Assembly: GCA_024637155.1 (NCBI GenBank)
Contig: JAGXFR010000040.1
Location: 1-56,123, forward strand
Direction: 5' to 3'
DNA: 56,123 nt
From: Burkholderiaceae bacterium
Lineage (GTDB): Bacteria > Pseudomonadota > Gammaproteobacteria > Burkholderiales > Burkholderiaceae_E
Shown: piece by piece, positions 34,057 to 42,882 of the stretch
How the letters are laid out: every line of letters begins with the position of its first letter
Numbering within the stretch: position 1 is the first letter of the stretch
Notes under the pieces: model-generated
Told to the model about the DNA's origin: nothing
Databases searched by the model: none
The model's input: only the letters and a program-made list of their open reading frames with translations
Position numbers and translations under genes: made by a program

Positions 34057-34805
34057 GAGATGTTCTTGCGGTACGCGCCGCCGGAGAGATCGATGCCGAG
34101 CTGCTTGAGCTTGCGGTAGAGGTGGGTGCGCTCGAGGCCGGTCCTCTCGGCCACGCGCGTCATGCTTCCGTTCTCGCGGGTGAGGTGATGCTCGAAATAG
34201 GCGCGTTCGAACGCGTCCCGGGCCTCGCGCAACGGCACATCCAGCGGCAGGTCCGCGACCACCAGCGCGGTCGCGCCGCTGACCGCGCGCACAGCACCCG
34301 CTGCCGCGATGGCCGCCGACCCATCGGCTCCCGACGCCGTGGCGCCGCCGGGCATTCCGCCACCGGGCTGCGGCAGGGTCGAAGGATGGCGCAGCGCGAT
34401 GGGCGCCTGCACGCCCTGGCTTCGCTGCGGGCCCGGCCGCGCATCGCGATGCAGGCCCGTTTCCACCGCACGCAGGAGTTTCTGCATCGTAATCGGCTTC
34501 TCCAGGAAGTCGAGCGCCCCGATGCGGGTCGCCTCGACGGCCGTGTCGATCGTCGCGTGTCCGGACATCATGATCACCGGCATCGTCAGTTTCCCGCCGG
34601 TCGCCCACTCCTTGAGCAGCGTCACCCCGTCGGTGTCGGGCATCCAGATGTCCAGCAGCACCAGATCGATCCGGTTGCCGTCGCGCAGTACGCGCGCCTC
34701 GCGCGCACTCTCCGCGAGCAGCACGGTATGACCCTCGTCCCCGAGGATCTCGGAGAGGAGTTCACGGATGCCGATTTCGTCGTCGACTACAAGAATTTCG
34801 GCCAT
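34053..34805 (-). CDS. ntrX: NtrX-like response regulator lacking the AAA+ domain
   Basis: 250 residues. The receiver domain (1-120) has D8, D9, phosphoacceptor D52 (VLLDIWMPDTDG) and the lysine in FLEKPI. It is followed not by the sigma-54-interacting AAA+ domain but by a proline/glycine/alanine-rich linker (about 125-185). The C-terminal Fis-type helix-turn-helix has FERAYFEHHL, MTRVAERTGLERTHLYRKLKQLGI. Canonical NtrX is about 450 residues with an AAA+ core between these parts. The gene lies directly after ntrY and ahead of trkA, so it is the cognate regulator, but it probably acts as a DNA-binding factor without enhancer-ATPase activity. Confidence 0.88.
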   Translation of the reverse strand: MAEILVVDDEIGIRELLSEILGDEGHTVLLAESAREARVLRDGNRIDLVLLDIWMPDTDGVTLLKEWATGGKLTMPVIMMSGHATIDTAVEATRIGALDFLEKPITMQKLLRAVETGLHRDARPGPQRSQGVQAPIALRHPSTLPQPGGGMPGGATASGADGSAAIAAAGAVRAVSGATALVVADLPLDVPLREARDAFERAYFEHHLTRENGSMTRVAERTGLERTHLYRKLKQLGIDLSGGAYRKNIS

Positions 34806-34837
34806 GGAACCTGCGTGACAGCCTGTTGCGTCATTTG

Positions 34838-37192
34838 CTAACCATTCTCCCCGCTTTTCGCAAGTTTCGTAAAGTACAGGGAAACCTGTGCCCCGCGCGG
34901 AACATCCCCGCTCAGATTGCCGGCATCGATGCGCGCACCGTGCTCCTCGACGATCTTGCGTACGATCGCAAGGCCCAGGCCGGTGCCGCGCGCCTTGGTC
35001 GTCACATACGGTTCAAAAACGCGACCCAGCACCGCCGGCGAAAAACCGGGGCCATTATCGCGCACCTGAAGGCGCAGCGCGCGCGTTCCCGCAGGAACCT
35101 CGACCAGCTCGGTTGAAAGCACCACCAGCGGCTGCTCCGACCTCTCCGTGGCCTCGAGCGCATTCTTGAGCAGATTGTGGATGACCTGGACCAGTTGCCC
35201 TCGATCGCCCAACACCCGGGGCAGGCTCGCCGCGAGATCGAGGCGAATGCTGCCCCCCGCCTCGGGGCCCCGATAGAGGCGCACGACGTCCTCGACGAGT
35301 TCGTTGAGATCCAGTGGCGCAAGAACCGCGGCGGGAAGGCGCGCGTAGTCGCGGAACTCGTCGACCAGCTGCTTGAGGACGCTCACCTGCTGGATAATCG
35401 TGCGGGCGCTGCGCGCCAGGAGTTCTGCCTCGGCCGGCGGAAGCCGGTCGACGAGCTTGGCATGCAGCCGCTCGGTGGCGAGCTGGATAGGGGTAAGGGG
35501 GTTCATGATCTCGTGCGCCAGGCGTCGCGCCACGTCGGCCCACGCCAGCGCGCGCTGCGCCGAAATCATTTCGGTGATGTCGTCGAAGACGATCACGTAG
35601 CCGACACGCCGCTCGGGCAGGATCGAGCCCCGCGCGAGAACTGTTTGCTCGGCGCTGAACCCCGGTCCGCGGCGCACTTCGCCGGTGCCGGGCAGGGCCT
35701 CGGCGCCACCCTCGGCAACGGGGCGGCGCAGCGCGAACTGGCGCTGCCAGCTCTCGTCACCGGCGCTCGCCAGCTCGTTGAAGGCAACCCGGATCGGGTC
35801 GGCGAGCTGTTCGAGCCCGGGAATCGCCGCAATCGGCTCGCCCAGATGATCCTCCAGATCGACCCCCACGATCCGCTCCGCTCCGGCATTGCCCAGGGTC
35901 AGTCGAAACTCGGAGTCGAGCACCAGCACCCCGGCCGTCAGGTTGCCGAGCACACTCTCGAGGCGCGCGTTGGCGCGCTCGAGTTCCCGCTGGTTGCGCT
36001 CGACCTGCCGACGCGCCTCGGAGAGCTGACGCATCATCGCGTTGAACGACTCGGTGAGCACGCCGAGCTCGTCGCGCCCCGAATAGTTCTTCACCGGGCG
36101 GAAGTCGCCCTCGGCGACGGCTCGGGTGCCTGCGGCAAGCATCGACAGCGGCCCGGTGAGCCAGCCCGAGAGCAGGAACGCCGCCGCGATCGAGGCGAAC
36201 GCGGTCAGAAAGAAGATCAGCGTCAGCGTGACGCCGAAGATGCGCTTGAGCCCGACGCGCGATTCGAGCAGTTGCAGGTAGTCGCTGCGTCCCTGCGAGA
36301 TGGCTTCCGCGCTCTCGGCGAGCGCCGTGGGCACCCGTTGCAGGATCTGCAGATAGCGCGCGTCGTCGGTGCGCTGCGCGCCGGCACCGACCGGCACGAT
36401 CACGCGCAGCTTGAGCCCGGCCGAGACGCCTGTCGCCGGATCCGGGGTTCCCCCGAAACCGAGGCTGGCGCCCGGCCCCGCGCCGCTGCCGCGCGGCGTG
36501 TCGGATTCGAATTCCGCGACCACCGTCGTGAGGCGCGCGCGCCGCATCAGCTCCGAACTCGGCAGATCGGGCACCAGCGCCGCGAAGCGCCCGCCACTTG
36601 CGGTGACGATCCGGTTGGCGCCGGTGAGCACCAGCGCTTCCTGGAAGGAGTTCTGTTCGCGCAGCCGCTGTACGGCCTGCTGCCACCCCTCGCGCGGGGT
36701 ATCGGCGAGCTCGAGCGCCATCGCACGTGTCTTTGTCGACACCTCGGAGCGCATCGCGTCCAGCGTCGCCCGCCCGAGGTTGAGGCCCGATTCGAGCGCC
36801 CGCTCGAGCGGCACGTCGAACCACGATTCGATCGACCGGCCCACGAACTGCACCGCCACCAGGTAGATCAGCAGCAGCGGCACGATGGTCATTACGGTGA
36901 ACGACAGCGCCAGACGCGCCATCAGCCGGGTCCCGAAGAGCTTGCGGCGGTAACGCTGCACCAGCTGCCGGCTCATCTCGAGGACGAGCAGGAAGAGCCC
37001 CGCCGCAACGCCGATCGTCACCCAGAAGAGCAACTGGTAGTGGCTCTGGAAGAGCTGCGTATTCGCGGTCGCGATCGCCAGCAGGACGAGCAGAACCACC
37101 GCAAGCAGCACCGCAGCGAACAGCGAGATCCGCAGCAGGCGCCCTATTGCGCTCTTTTCGGTGTCTGGGCTATGAAGGGAAATCTCTTCCAT
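34838..37192 (-). CDS. ntrY: NtrY family sensor histidine kinase
   Basis: 784 residues. Two helices near 22-42 and 53-72 and a third at 95-115 precede a periplasmic sensor part (about 116-315). A further helix (320-342), HAMP (345-395), PAS (410-540) and the kinase core follow. The H-box WADVARRLAHEIMNPLTPIQ has phosphoacceptor H560. ATPase motifs are NLLKNALEATE, RDNGPGF and GTGLGLAIVRKI. NtrY-NtrX systems are associated with nitrogen and redox or envelope control. The ATG at 37192 lies 49 bases inside the preceding DUF4390 gene, in another frame; no alternative start downstream fits. Confidence 0.93.
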   Translation of the reverse strand: MEEISLHSPDTEKSAIGRLLRISLFAAVLLAVVLLVLLAIATANTQLFQSHYQLLFWVTIGVAAGLFLLVLEMSRQLVQRYRRKLFGTRLMARLALSFTVMTIVPLLLIYLVAVQFVGRSIESWFDVPLERALESGLNLGRATLDAMRSEVSTKTRAMALELADTPREGWQQAVQRLREQNSFQEALVLTGANRIVTASGGRFAALVPDLPSSELMRRARLTTVVAEFESDTPRGSGAGPGASLGFGGTPDPATGVSAGLKLRVIVPVGAGAQRTDDARYLQILQRVPTALAESAEAISQGRSDYLQLLESRVGLKRIFGVTLTLIFFLTAFASIAAAFLLSGWLTGPLSMLAAGTRAVAEGDFRPVKNYSGRDELGVLTESFNAMMRQLSEARRQVERNQRELERANARLESVLGNLTAGVLVLDSEFRLTLGNAGAERIVGVDLEDHLGEPIAAIPGLEQLADPIRVAFNELASAGDESWQRQFALRRPVAEGGAEALPGTGEVRRGPGFSAEQTVLARGSILPERRVGYVIVFDDITEMISAQRALAWADVARRLAHEIMNPLTPIQLATERLHAKLVDRLPPAEAELLARSARTIIQQVSVLKQLVDEFRDYARLPAAVLAPLDLNELVEDVVRLYRGPEAGGSIRLDLAASLPRVLGDRGQLVQVIHNLLKNALEATERSEQPLVVLSTELVEVPAGTRALRLQVRDNGPGFSPAVLGRVFEPYVTTKARGTGLGLAIVRKIVEEHGARIDAGNLSGDVPRGAQVSLYFTKLAKSGENG

Positions 37193-37728
37193 TCGGTCTG
37201 CAGGGTCCAGTCGCGGTTGGTGAGCGCGGTGATCTGGAAGGGTTTGGGAAGCTGCGATGTGTCCAGACGCAGACGCAGTTGCGCCTCATACGCGGCGCCA
37301 GGCTTGAGTTGGTCAAGGTCCATCACGCGCCAGCCGCGAATCAGCGACATGGAGCGCAACGCCTCGTCGATCGACTGGAACTGGAGCTGATAGCCGCCGA
37401 TCGCGAGCCGGTACTGCGAGGTGAGAGGGTGGTAGGAAAGCCGGTAGGTCTGTGCTGCGCGCAGGGCGCGCTCGTCCCACCAGTACCAGCGCGGCCGCAC
37501 CAGCTCGAACTCCGCAACGAAGTACAGCGCCACGCCGCGCTGAACGGCATCCTCGAGGCGCGTGGGCAGGGGCACCACGAAGTCGGCGGACAACAGCCAG
37601 GCGTCGCCCTCCGCAGAGGGTTCGAGGCGCACGCTGGCCACTTCGATGACGTCGGAACCCCGTGCGGTCGGCATCCCACCCAACAGCACGGCCACCAGGG
37701 CCAGCGCCTGGGCGAAACGAAGAATCAC
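37144..37728 (-). CDS. DUF4390 domain-containing exported protein
   Basis: 194 residues with a signal peptide (RFAQALALVAVLLGGMPTARG, cleavage near residue 25). The mature part includes LSADFVVPLPTRLEDAVQRGVALYF, RPRWYWWDERA and LSYHPLTSQYRLAIG, the DUF4390 pattern. Members occur between rsmB and ntrY in many betaproteobacteria and may be periplasmic partners of NtrY, but no function is proven. It overlaps rsmB by four bases (ATGA) and ntrY by 49 bases, indicating tight translational linkage. Confidence 0.88.
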   Translation of the reverse strand: MILRFAQALALVAVLLGGMPTARGSDVIEVASVRLEPSAEGDAWLLSADFVVPLPTRLEDAVQRGVALYFVAEFELVRPRWYWWDERALRAAQTYRLSYHPLTSQYRLAIGGYQLQFQSIDEALRSMSLIRGWRVMDLDQLKPGAAYEAQLRLRLDTSQLPKPFQITALTNRDWTLQTEWKRFPFIAQTPKRAQ

Positions 37729-39050
37729 AGGCGTTTCTCGAACATCGCGTAATAGAATCCGTCGTGATCCCGATGCGGATCGGCGCGGGGCAGCAACTGG
37801 GCCACCGGCTCCGGCAACTCCGCCCCTTCGAAGCGCCAGGCGAGGCCGGTGCGGATCGCGTCGGGGTGGGCCCGCCGGAAGCGTTCAGCCACCGCCTCGC
37901 CCTCGGCGCGAAATACCGAGCACGTGGCGTAGAGCAATTTACCACCCGGTCGCAGCAGCGGCCAAAGCTGGGCCAGGATTTGCTCCTGTCGCGCCGAAAG
38001 TGTCGCAAGATCGCTACGCCGGCGCAGCCAGCGCACGTCGGCGTGGCGCCGCACGATGCCCGAGGCGGTGCAGGGCGCGTCGACCAGGATCCGGTCGAAG
38101 GCCACGCCGTCCCACCAGGCGCCCGGTTCGAGCGCCGAGCCGACCTGCAGCGTCGCGGACAGTCCGAGCCGGTCCAGATTCTGCGCGACCCGCTCGAGCC
38201 GCTCCGCCGAGACGTCGAGGGCCACCACCTCGCAGTCGGCGAGCTCCAGGATGTGCGTCGTCTTGCCGCCCGGCGCAGCGCATGCGTCGAGCACCCGCAT
38301 GCCGTCGGCGACGTCCAGCAGCGGTGCGGCCAGCTGGGCCCCGGCATCCTGCACCGACACCGCCCCGGCGGCAAAGCCCGGCAGCGTCGCGACCCCGCGC
38401 GCCGTTTCAAGCACCAGTGCCTGCGGACCGACGCGGCGCGCGGGGCAGCCTGCCTCGGTGAGCAGCGCGTGGTAATCGTCGCAGGCGAAACGACGCCGAT
38501 TGACGCGCAGCGTGAGCGGTGGCGAGAGGTTCGACGCGGTCAGGATTTCCTGCCACTGCGTCGGGTAGTCGCGACGCAGCTGCTCGACCCACCAGCGCGG
38601 GAAGTTCCAGCGCGCTTCGTCGTCCTGGCGGGCGCGCTCGAGCAAATCGTCGCGCTCGCGCAGGAAACGACGCAGCGTCGCGTTGAGGAAGCCCGCCGCC
38701 GGCGCCGTCGCGGGGCGCGCGCGCGCCGCGCTCACGACCTGGTCGACGGTGACCGCGTCCGAACGAACCGGGTCGAGCAGTTGCGCGAGCGCCACGATCT
38801 GCAGCGCCGCCAACCGTGCCGACGGGGGATGCGCGTTCAGAATTCCCGCCACCGCGCGGCACAGCCCCAGCTCTCGGGTGCTCCGGTAGGCCATGTCCTG
38901 CACGGCGGGGAGCGAGTCGGGCGGCAGCACCGGTGCCGCGGCGGCGATCGCCTGCGCGAGCGCAGCCGGCAGCGCGGTGCCCCCGAGCAGCGCTTCGATG
39001 GCCGTCGTCGCGACGGCCAGTTCCCGGGCCAGCTCGGCGCGCTCGCTCAC
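37725..39050 (-). CDS. rsmB: 16S rRNA (cytosine-967-C5)-methyltransferase RsmB
   Basis: 441 residues from GTG 39050, with GGAG nine bases upstream. An N-terminal NusB-like domain (1-140) is followed by a Nop2/Sun-type methyltransferase. The SAM-binding loop is DACAAPGGKTTH (255-266). The catalytic pair is C327 in VDAPCTASG and C377 in YATCSVF. RsmB methylates C967 of 16S rRNA using SAM. It lies between htpX and DUF4390 in the conserved minus-strand run. Confidence 0.95.
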   Translation of the reverse strand: MSERAELARELAVATTAIEALLGGTALPAALAQAIAAAAPVLPPDSLPAVQDMAYRSTRELGLCRAVAGILNAHPPSARLAALQIVALAQLLDPVRSDAVTVDQVVSAARARPATAPAAGFLNATLRRFLRERDDLLERARQDDEARWNFPRWWVEQLRRDYPTQWQEILTASNLSPPLTLRVNRRRFACDDYHALLTEAGCPARRVGPQALVLETARGVATLPGFAAGAVSVQDAGAQLAAPLLDVADGMRVLDACAAPGGKTTHILELADCEVVALDVSAERLERVAQNLDRLGLSATLQVGSALEPGAWWDGVAFDRILVDAPCTASGIVRRHADVRWLRRRSDLATLSARQEQILAQLWPLLRPGGKLLYATCSVFRAEGEAVAERFRRAHPDAIRTGLAWRFEGAELPEPVAQLLPRADPHRDHDGFYYAMFEKRL

Positions 39051-39080
39051 GCTGGTCCGCTCCGTGTCGGCACCCGGGCG

Positions 39081-39929
39081 CTACCGCTTGGAACCCGACA
39101 TCGCGAGCAGCCGGCGCACCCGCTCCTCGGTGGCCGGGTGCGTCGAGAAAAGGCCCTGGATGCCGCCGCCCGACAGCGGGTTCATGATCATCATCTGGGC
39201 GGTTTCGGGATGTGCCTCGGCCGGCGGGAGCGGCACCCCGCGCGCATAGCGCTGGATCTTCTCGAGGGCCGATGCGAGCGCCTCCGGGTCGCCCGAGATC
39301 TCGGCGCCGGCGCGGTCCGCGCCGTACTCCCGGGTTCGCGAGATCGCCATCTGGATCAGCATCGCGGCGATCGGCGCGAGCAGCGCAACCGCGATCGTCG
39401 CGATCGGGTTCGAACGCCCGTTCGAATCGCGTCCACCGAAAAACATTGCGAAGGTGGCCAGCGAAGAGATCGCGCCGGCCAGGGTCGCCGAGATGGTCGA
39501 AATCAGGATGTCCCGATGCTTGATGTGGCCGAGCTCGTGGGCCATCACGCCGCGCAGCTCCCGCTCCGAGAGCACCCGGATGATGCCGCTGGTGGCCGCC
39601 ACGGCGGCGTGCTCCGGGTTGCGCCCGGTGGCAAAGGCATTGGGCGCTTCCTCGTCGATGATGTAGACCCGCGGCATCGGCAGCTGCGCGCGCTGCGCCA
39701 GGTCGCGCACCATCCGGTAGAACTGCGGCGCACTGGTTTCATCGACCTCGCGCGCCCGATACATGCGCAGCACCACCTTGTCGGAGAACCAATAGGCGAA
39801 GAAGTTGGTCACGAACGCGAAGCCCAGCGCCAGCAGCATCCCCTGCCGCCCGCCGAGTGAGGCACCAATCACGCCGAAGAGCGCGACGATCCCGGCCATC
39901 AGCATGGCGGTCTTGAACCAGTTGAACAT
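39081..39929 (-). CDS. htpX: Membrane zinc metalloprotease HtpX
   Basis: 282 residues from ATG 39929, with GAGG upstream. Two N-terminal helices (about 5-50) are followed by the M48 protease domain with zinc motif HELGH (H131, E132, H135) and the third ligand region [14 protein letters not shown]. Two more hydrophobic segments lie between them. HtpX degrades damaged membrane proteins in the inner membrane. The start was set at [10 protein letters not shown], the normal HtpX N-terminus; the open frame upstream is unrelated. It is preceded by a terminator-like hairpin (39980-40026), so it may have its own promoter. Confidence 0.95.
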   Translation of the reverse strand: MFNWFKTAMLMAGIVALFGVIGASLGGRQGMLLALGFAFVTNFFAYWFSDKVVLRMYRAREVDETSAPQFYRMVRDLAQRAQLPMPRVYIIDEEAPNAFATGRNPEHAAVAATSGIIRVLSERELRGVMAHELGHIKHRDILISTISATLAGAISSLATFAMFFGGRDSNGRSNPIATIAVALLAPIAAMLIQMAISRTREYGADRAGAEISGDPEALASALEKIQRYARGVPLPPAEAHPETAQMMIMNPLSGGGIQGLFSTHPATEERVRRLLAMSGSKR

Positions 39930-39979
39930 CAGCAAACCTCTCTTCTGACCGAAAAGCACCCCGCGCACGGCGGGGCTCG

Positions 39980-40026
39980 CCGGGAAAATATGGGGCCGGG
40001 GGCCGGGAACTGCAAGTCCGGCCCCA
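39980..40026 (-). terminator. Terminator-like hairpin between fmt and htpX
   Basis: On the minus strand TGGGGCCGG and CCGGCCCCA form a perfect 9-bp stem (40018-40026 with 39991-39999) around an 18-base loop. It is followed by TATTTTCCC. It lies 76 bases after the fmt stop and about 50 bases before htpX. The T-rich tail supports intrinsic termination or attenuation, dividing def-fmt from htpX-rsmB and downstream genes. Confidence 0.5.
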
Positions 40027-40102
40027 CGCCGTCCATGCACTTTGCGCTGCGCGCGCCGCCGCGCGGCGGCACCCGCTCACGCTGCCCAGAGGGGGACCGC
40101 GC

Positions 40103-41062
40103 TCAATCCCCGGCAGGTGCCAGGCGCTCGCCCGCCTCGATCGCGAAGCCCTTGAGGAACTCCGCGACCCCCATCCGGCGTGCGCCCGGGCGCTGCAGCT
40201 CGAGCACGTCGAGCGCAGTGCCGCCGCCGCATGCGATGCGCAGGGTCGCCGGGGGGGCGATCAGCGCGGTGCCGGGCGGCGGCGGCGCCACCACCGCGGC
40301 GTCGGCCACCTGGGCACGCCAGAATTTCAGCGCGACACCCGCCCCGCGCGCCAGCACCGAGCTCGTTCCGGGCTGGGGGTCGAAGGCGCGCATCCGGTCG
40401 ACCAGGCGTGCCGCCGGCTGCGACCAGTCGATGACCGCCTCCGTCTTGAGGATGCGCGGCGCGTGCGTGACGCCGTCCGCCGGCTGCGCCGTGGCGACCA
40501 GCCGGCCGCCCTCGAGCGCGGCCAGCGCGTCAACGATCAGCCGCGCGCCGAGCGTGCCGAGGCGTGCGCGCAGCGTGCCTCCCGAGTCGGTCGCCGCGAT
40601 GGCGGTGCGCTCGACGAGCAGCATCGGCCCGGTATCGAGCCCCTCGTCCATCTGCATGATCGTGATTCCGGTCTCGGTGTCGCCCGCTTCGATCGCGCGC
40701 TCGATCGGGGCCGCACCGCGCCAGCGCGGCAGCAGCGAGGCGTGAATGTTCAGGCAGCCCAGGCGCGGGATTTCCAGCACCGCCGCCGGCAGGAGCAGGC
40801 CGTAGGCCGCGACCACCATCACGTCTGCGGCGGCGGCGCGCAGCAATGGCCAGGCGTTCGGATCGCGCAGGGTGCGCGGTTGCGCGACCGGGAATCCGAA
40901 TTCGAGCGCCAGCTGCTTGACCGGACTTGCCGCGAGCGACTGGCCGCGCCCGGCGGGCTTGTCCTCGCGCGTGAGGACGAGCACGACGTCGTGCCCGGCC
41001 GCGACGAGCGCGCGCAGCGCCGTCGCGGCGAAATCGGGGGTTCCGGCGAAGATCAGCCGCAT
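40103..41062 (-). CDS. fmt: Methionyl-tRNA formyltransferase
   Basis: 319 residues, normal length. The N-terminal formyltransferase domain shows MRLIFAGTPDFAATAL, the tetrahydrofolate-binding and catalytic loop LGCLNIHASLLPRWRGAAPI (N and H of the N-H-D triad), and ITIMQMDEGLDTGPML with the aspartate. The C-terminal OB-fold binds tRNA. Fmt formylates initiator Met-tRNA; def, the matching deformylase, lies 89 bases upstream on the same strand. The ATG lacks a strong ribosome site, but homology begins at this residue. Confidence 0.96.
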   Translation of the reverse strand: MRLIFAGTPDFAATALRALVAAGHDVVLVLTREDKPAGRGQSLAASPVKQLALEFGFPVAQPRTLRDPNAWPLLRAAAADVMVVAAYGLLLPAAVLEIPRLGCLNIHASLLPRWRGAAPIERAIEAGDTETGITIMQMDEGLDTGPMLLVERTAIAATDSGGTLRARLGTLGARLIVDALAALEGGRLVATAQPADGVTHAPRILKTEAVIDWSQPAARLVDRMRAFDPQPGTSSVLARGAGVALKFWRAQVADAAVVAPPPPGTALIAPPATLRIACGGGTALDVLELQRPGARRMGVAEFLKGFAIEAGERLAPAGD

Positions 41063-41151
41063 GGGAGTGCGGGAAATGAGGGGTTGGGTCGCCGCGTGGG
41101 CTGTCCGGCCAGCGAGCCCATCAGCATGGCGAGCGCTGCGCGATCACGAGT

Positions 41152-41658
41152 TCAGCCGAGCTCGCGCTCGGCCTTGGCAATCCGGGCCCGCAGCCGGGAC
41201 TGCTTGAGCCGCGAGAGGTACTGAACCATCACGCGGCCGTTGAGGTGGTCGATTTCGTGCTGGACGCACACCGAGAGCAGGCCGTCGGCATTGACCACAA
41301 AGGTCTTACCGTTCTCGTCGAGGGCGCGCACGCTGACCCGGTCGGGCCGCTCGACCTCGGCGTACACCCCGGGCACCGACAGGCATCCTTCCTCGAAGAG
41401 CTTGCAGTCCTCGCTGCTGGCGGTGATCTCGGGATTGATGAACACGCGCAGTTCGTCGCGTTCCTCGCTCACGTCGATCACGATGATCCGTTCGTGGACA
41501 TTGACCTGGGTGGCGGCCAGCCCGATCCCCGGCGCGGCGTACATCGTCTCCGCCATGTCGCTCACGAGCTGGCGGATGCGATCGTCGACCTGCGAGACCG
41601 GTTTGGCCACCTGGTGCAGGCGCGAGTCGGGAAAGTGGAGGATGTCGAGTACGGTCAT
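41152..41658 (-). CDS. def: Peptide deformylase
   Basis: 168 residues. All three deformylase motifs are intact: GIGLAATQV (44-52), EGCLSVPG with metal ligand C92, and QHEIDHLNG with H134, E135 and H138. The enzyme removes the N-formyl group from new proteins using Fe2+ or another metal. It is the first gene of the minus-strand run and is divergent from the LysM gene, with 150 bases between the starts. Confidence 0.96.
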   Translation of the reverse strand: MTVLDILHFPDSRLHQVAKPVSQVDDRIRQLVSDMAETMYAAPGIGLAATQVNVHERIIVIDVSEERDELRVFINPEITASSEDCKLFEEGCLSVPGVYAEVERPDRVSVRALDENGKTFVVNADGLLSVCVQHEIDHLNGRVMVQYLSRLKQSRLRARIAKAERELG

Positions 41659-41808
41659 CGGGAGAAATCTACCGCCGGGAAGTTCGACTCTGCAAGAAAC
41701 CTTGCGGCATCAAGGCATTAGCGGCAGAATTTGATCGGACTACGAGGTTCAGCACCGGGCGCCCGCGGCCTTCGCGGGTGTCCTCGCGGCTTCCACCAGG
41801 CGACCGAG

Positions 41809-42870
41809 ATGCGCACATCCAAAAAGTTTATCACGCAGGTTTTCGCATTCGCGCTCGCAGCGTGCCTCCCCCTTCTGGCCGCTGCCCAGTTGGTGGAACT
41901 CGCCAAGGACGCCCCGGACCGCTATGTCGTCGTCAAGGGGGACACCCTCTGGGACATCGCCGGGAAGTTCCTGCAGAAGCCCTGGCGCTGGCCGGAAATC
42001 TGGGAACTCAACCGCGAACAGATTCGCGACCCGCACTGGATCTATCCGGGCGACATCATTTACCTGGACCGCAGCGGGGCCAATCCGCGGCTGCGTCTGG
42101 GCCAGCCCTTCGGCGAGGGCGACCTGCCCACGGTCAAGCTGCAGCCCCTCGTTCGGTCCGCGCCGATCGCCGCGGGCGCGATCGAGACGGTCCGTGCTGC
42201 CGACGTCGCGCATTACCTGAACCGGCCGCTGATCGTCGATGAGAAGGGGATGGCGGAGAACCCGCGGATCGTCGGCACGGAGGAGGGTCGCGTCTACCTG
42301 AGCCGGGGCGACCGGGCCTATGTGCGCGGGATCAAGGACGCCTCGGTGAAGAGCTGGCATATCTACCGGCAGGCCAAGCCACTGATCGACCCGGACACCC
42401 GCAAGACGATCGCCTACGAGGCGCTTTTCGTCGGCGCCGCCACGCTGGTGCGCGAGGGCGACCCGGCGACGCTGCGCATCGATGGCACCAACGAAGAGGT
42501 CGGCGTGGGCGACCGGCTGATGCCGGCGGAGCGCAACGACGTCCTCAACTATGTGCCGCACCCGCCCGAGAAGCCGGTGCGCGCGCGCATCATCTCGGTC
42601 TACCGGGGAGTGACCCAGGTTGGCCGCAGCAACGTGGTCGCGCTCAATGTCGGCAAGGAGCAGGGCATCGAGGTCGGCACGGTTCTCTCTGTGCTGGTGC
42701 TCGGCAATACGGTCGTCGACCGCGAGGACCCGAAGGGCGCGAAGATCAAACTTCCGGATGAGACGGGTGGACAGCTGCTTGTGTTCCGCGTCTTCGATAA
42801 GATCTCCTATGGACTGGTGATGCAGGCGTCAAGGCCGATTTCGATCGGCGACGTCGTGGTCAATCCGTAG
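41809..42870 (+). CDS. LysM domain-containing exported protein
   Basis: 353 residues from ATG 41809. A signal peptide (KKFITQVFAFALAACLPLLAAA, cleavage near residue 26) is followed by a single LysM peptidoglycan-binding domain (about 38-90) with YVVVKGDTLWDIAGKFL and IWELNREQIRDPHWIYPGDIIYL. The remaining 260 residues are beta-rich with no recognised catalytic site. Such proteins next to dprA are common in betaproteobacteria and are probably periplasmic cell-wall-binding proteins. The dprA start follows 12 bases after the stop, so the two are likely co-transcribed. Confidence 0.9.
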   Translation: MRTSKKFITQVFAFALAACLPLLAAAQLVELAKDAPDRYVVVKGDTLWDIAGKFLQKPWRWPEIWELNREQIRDPHWIYPGDIIYLDRSGANPRLRLGQPFGEGDLPTVKLQPLVRSAPIAAGAIETVRAADVAHYLNRPLIVDEKGMAENPRIVGTEEGRVYLSRGDRAYVRGIKDASVKSWHIYRQAKPLIDPDTRKTIAYEALFVGAATLVREGDPATLRIDGTNEEVGVGDRLMPAERNDVLNYVPHPPEKPVRARIISVYRGVTQVGRSNVVALNVGKEQGIEVGTVLSVLVLGNTVVDREDPKGAKIKLPDETGGQLLVFRVFDKISYGLVMQASRPISIGDVVVNP

Positions 42871-42882
42871 CAGCGAGCGCCG

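Noticed and set aside
32665..34608. A 647-residue protein starting upstream of trkA
   Set aside because: The extra 180 residues are out-of-frame ntrX sequence. TrkA homology starts at TTG 34056, which overlaps the ntrX stop.
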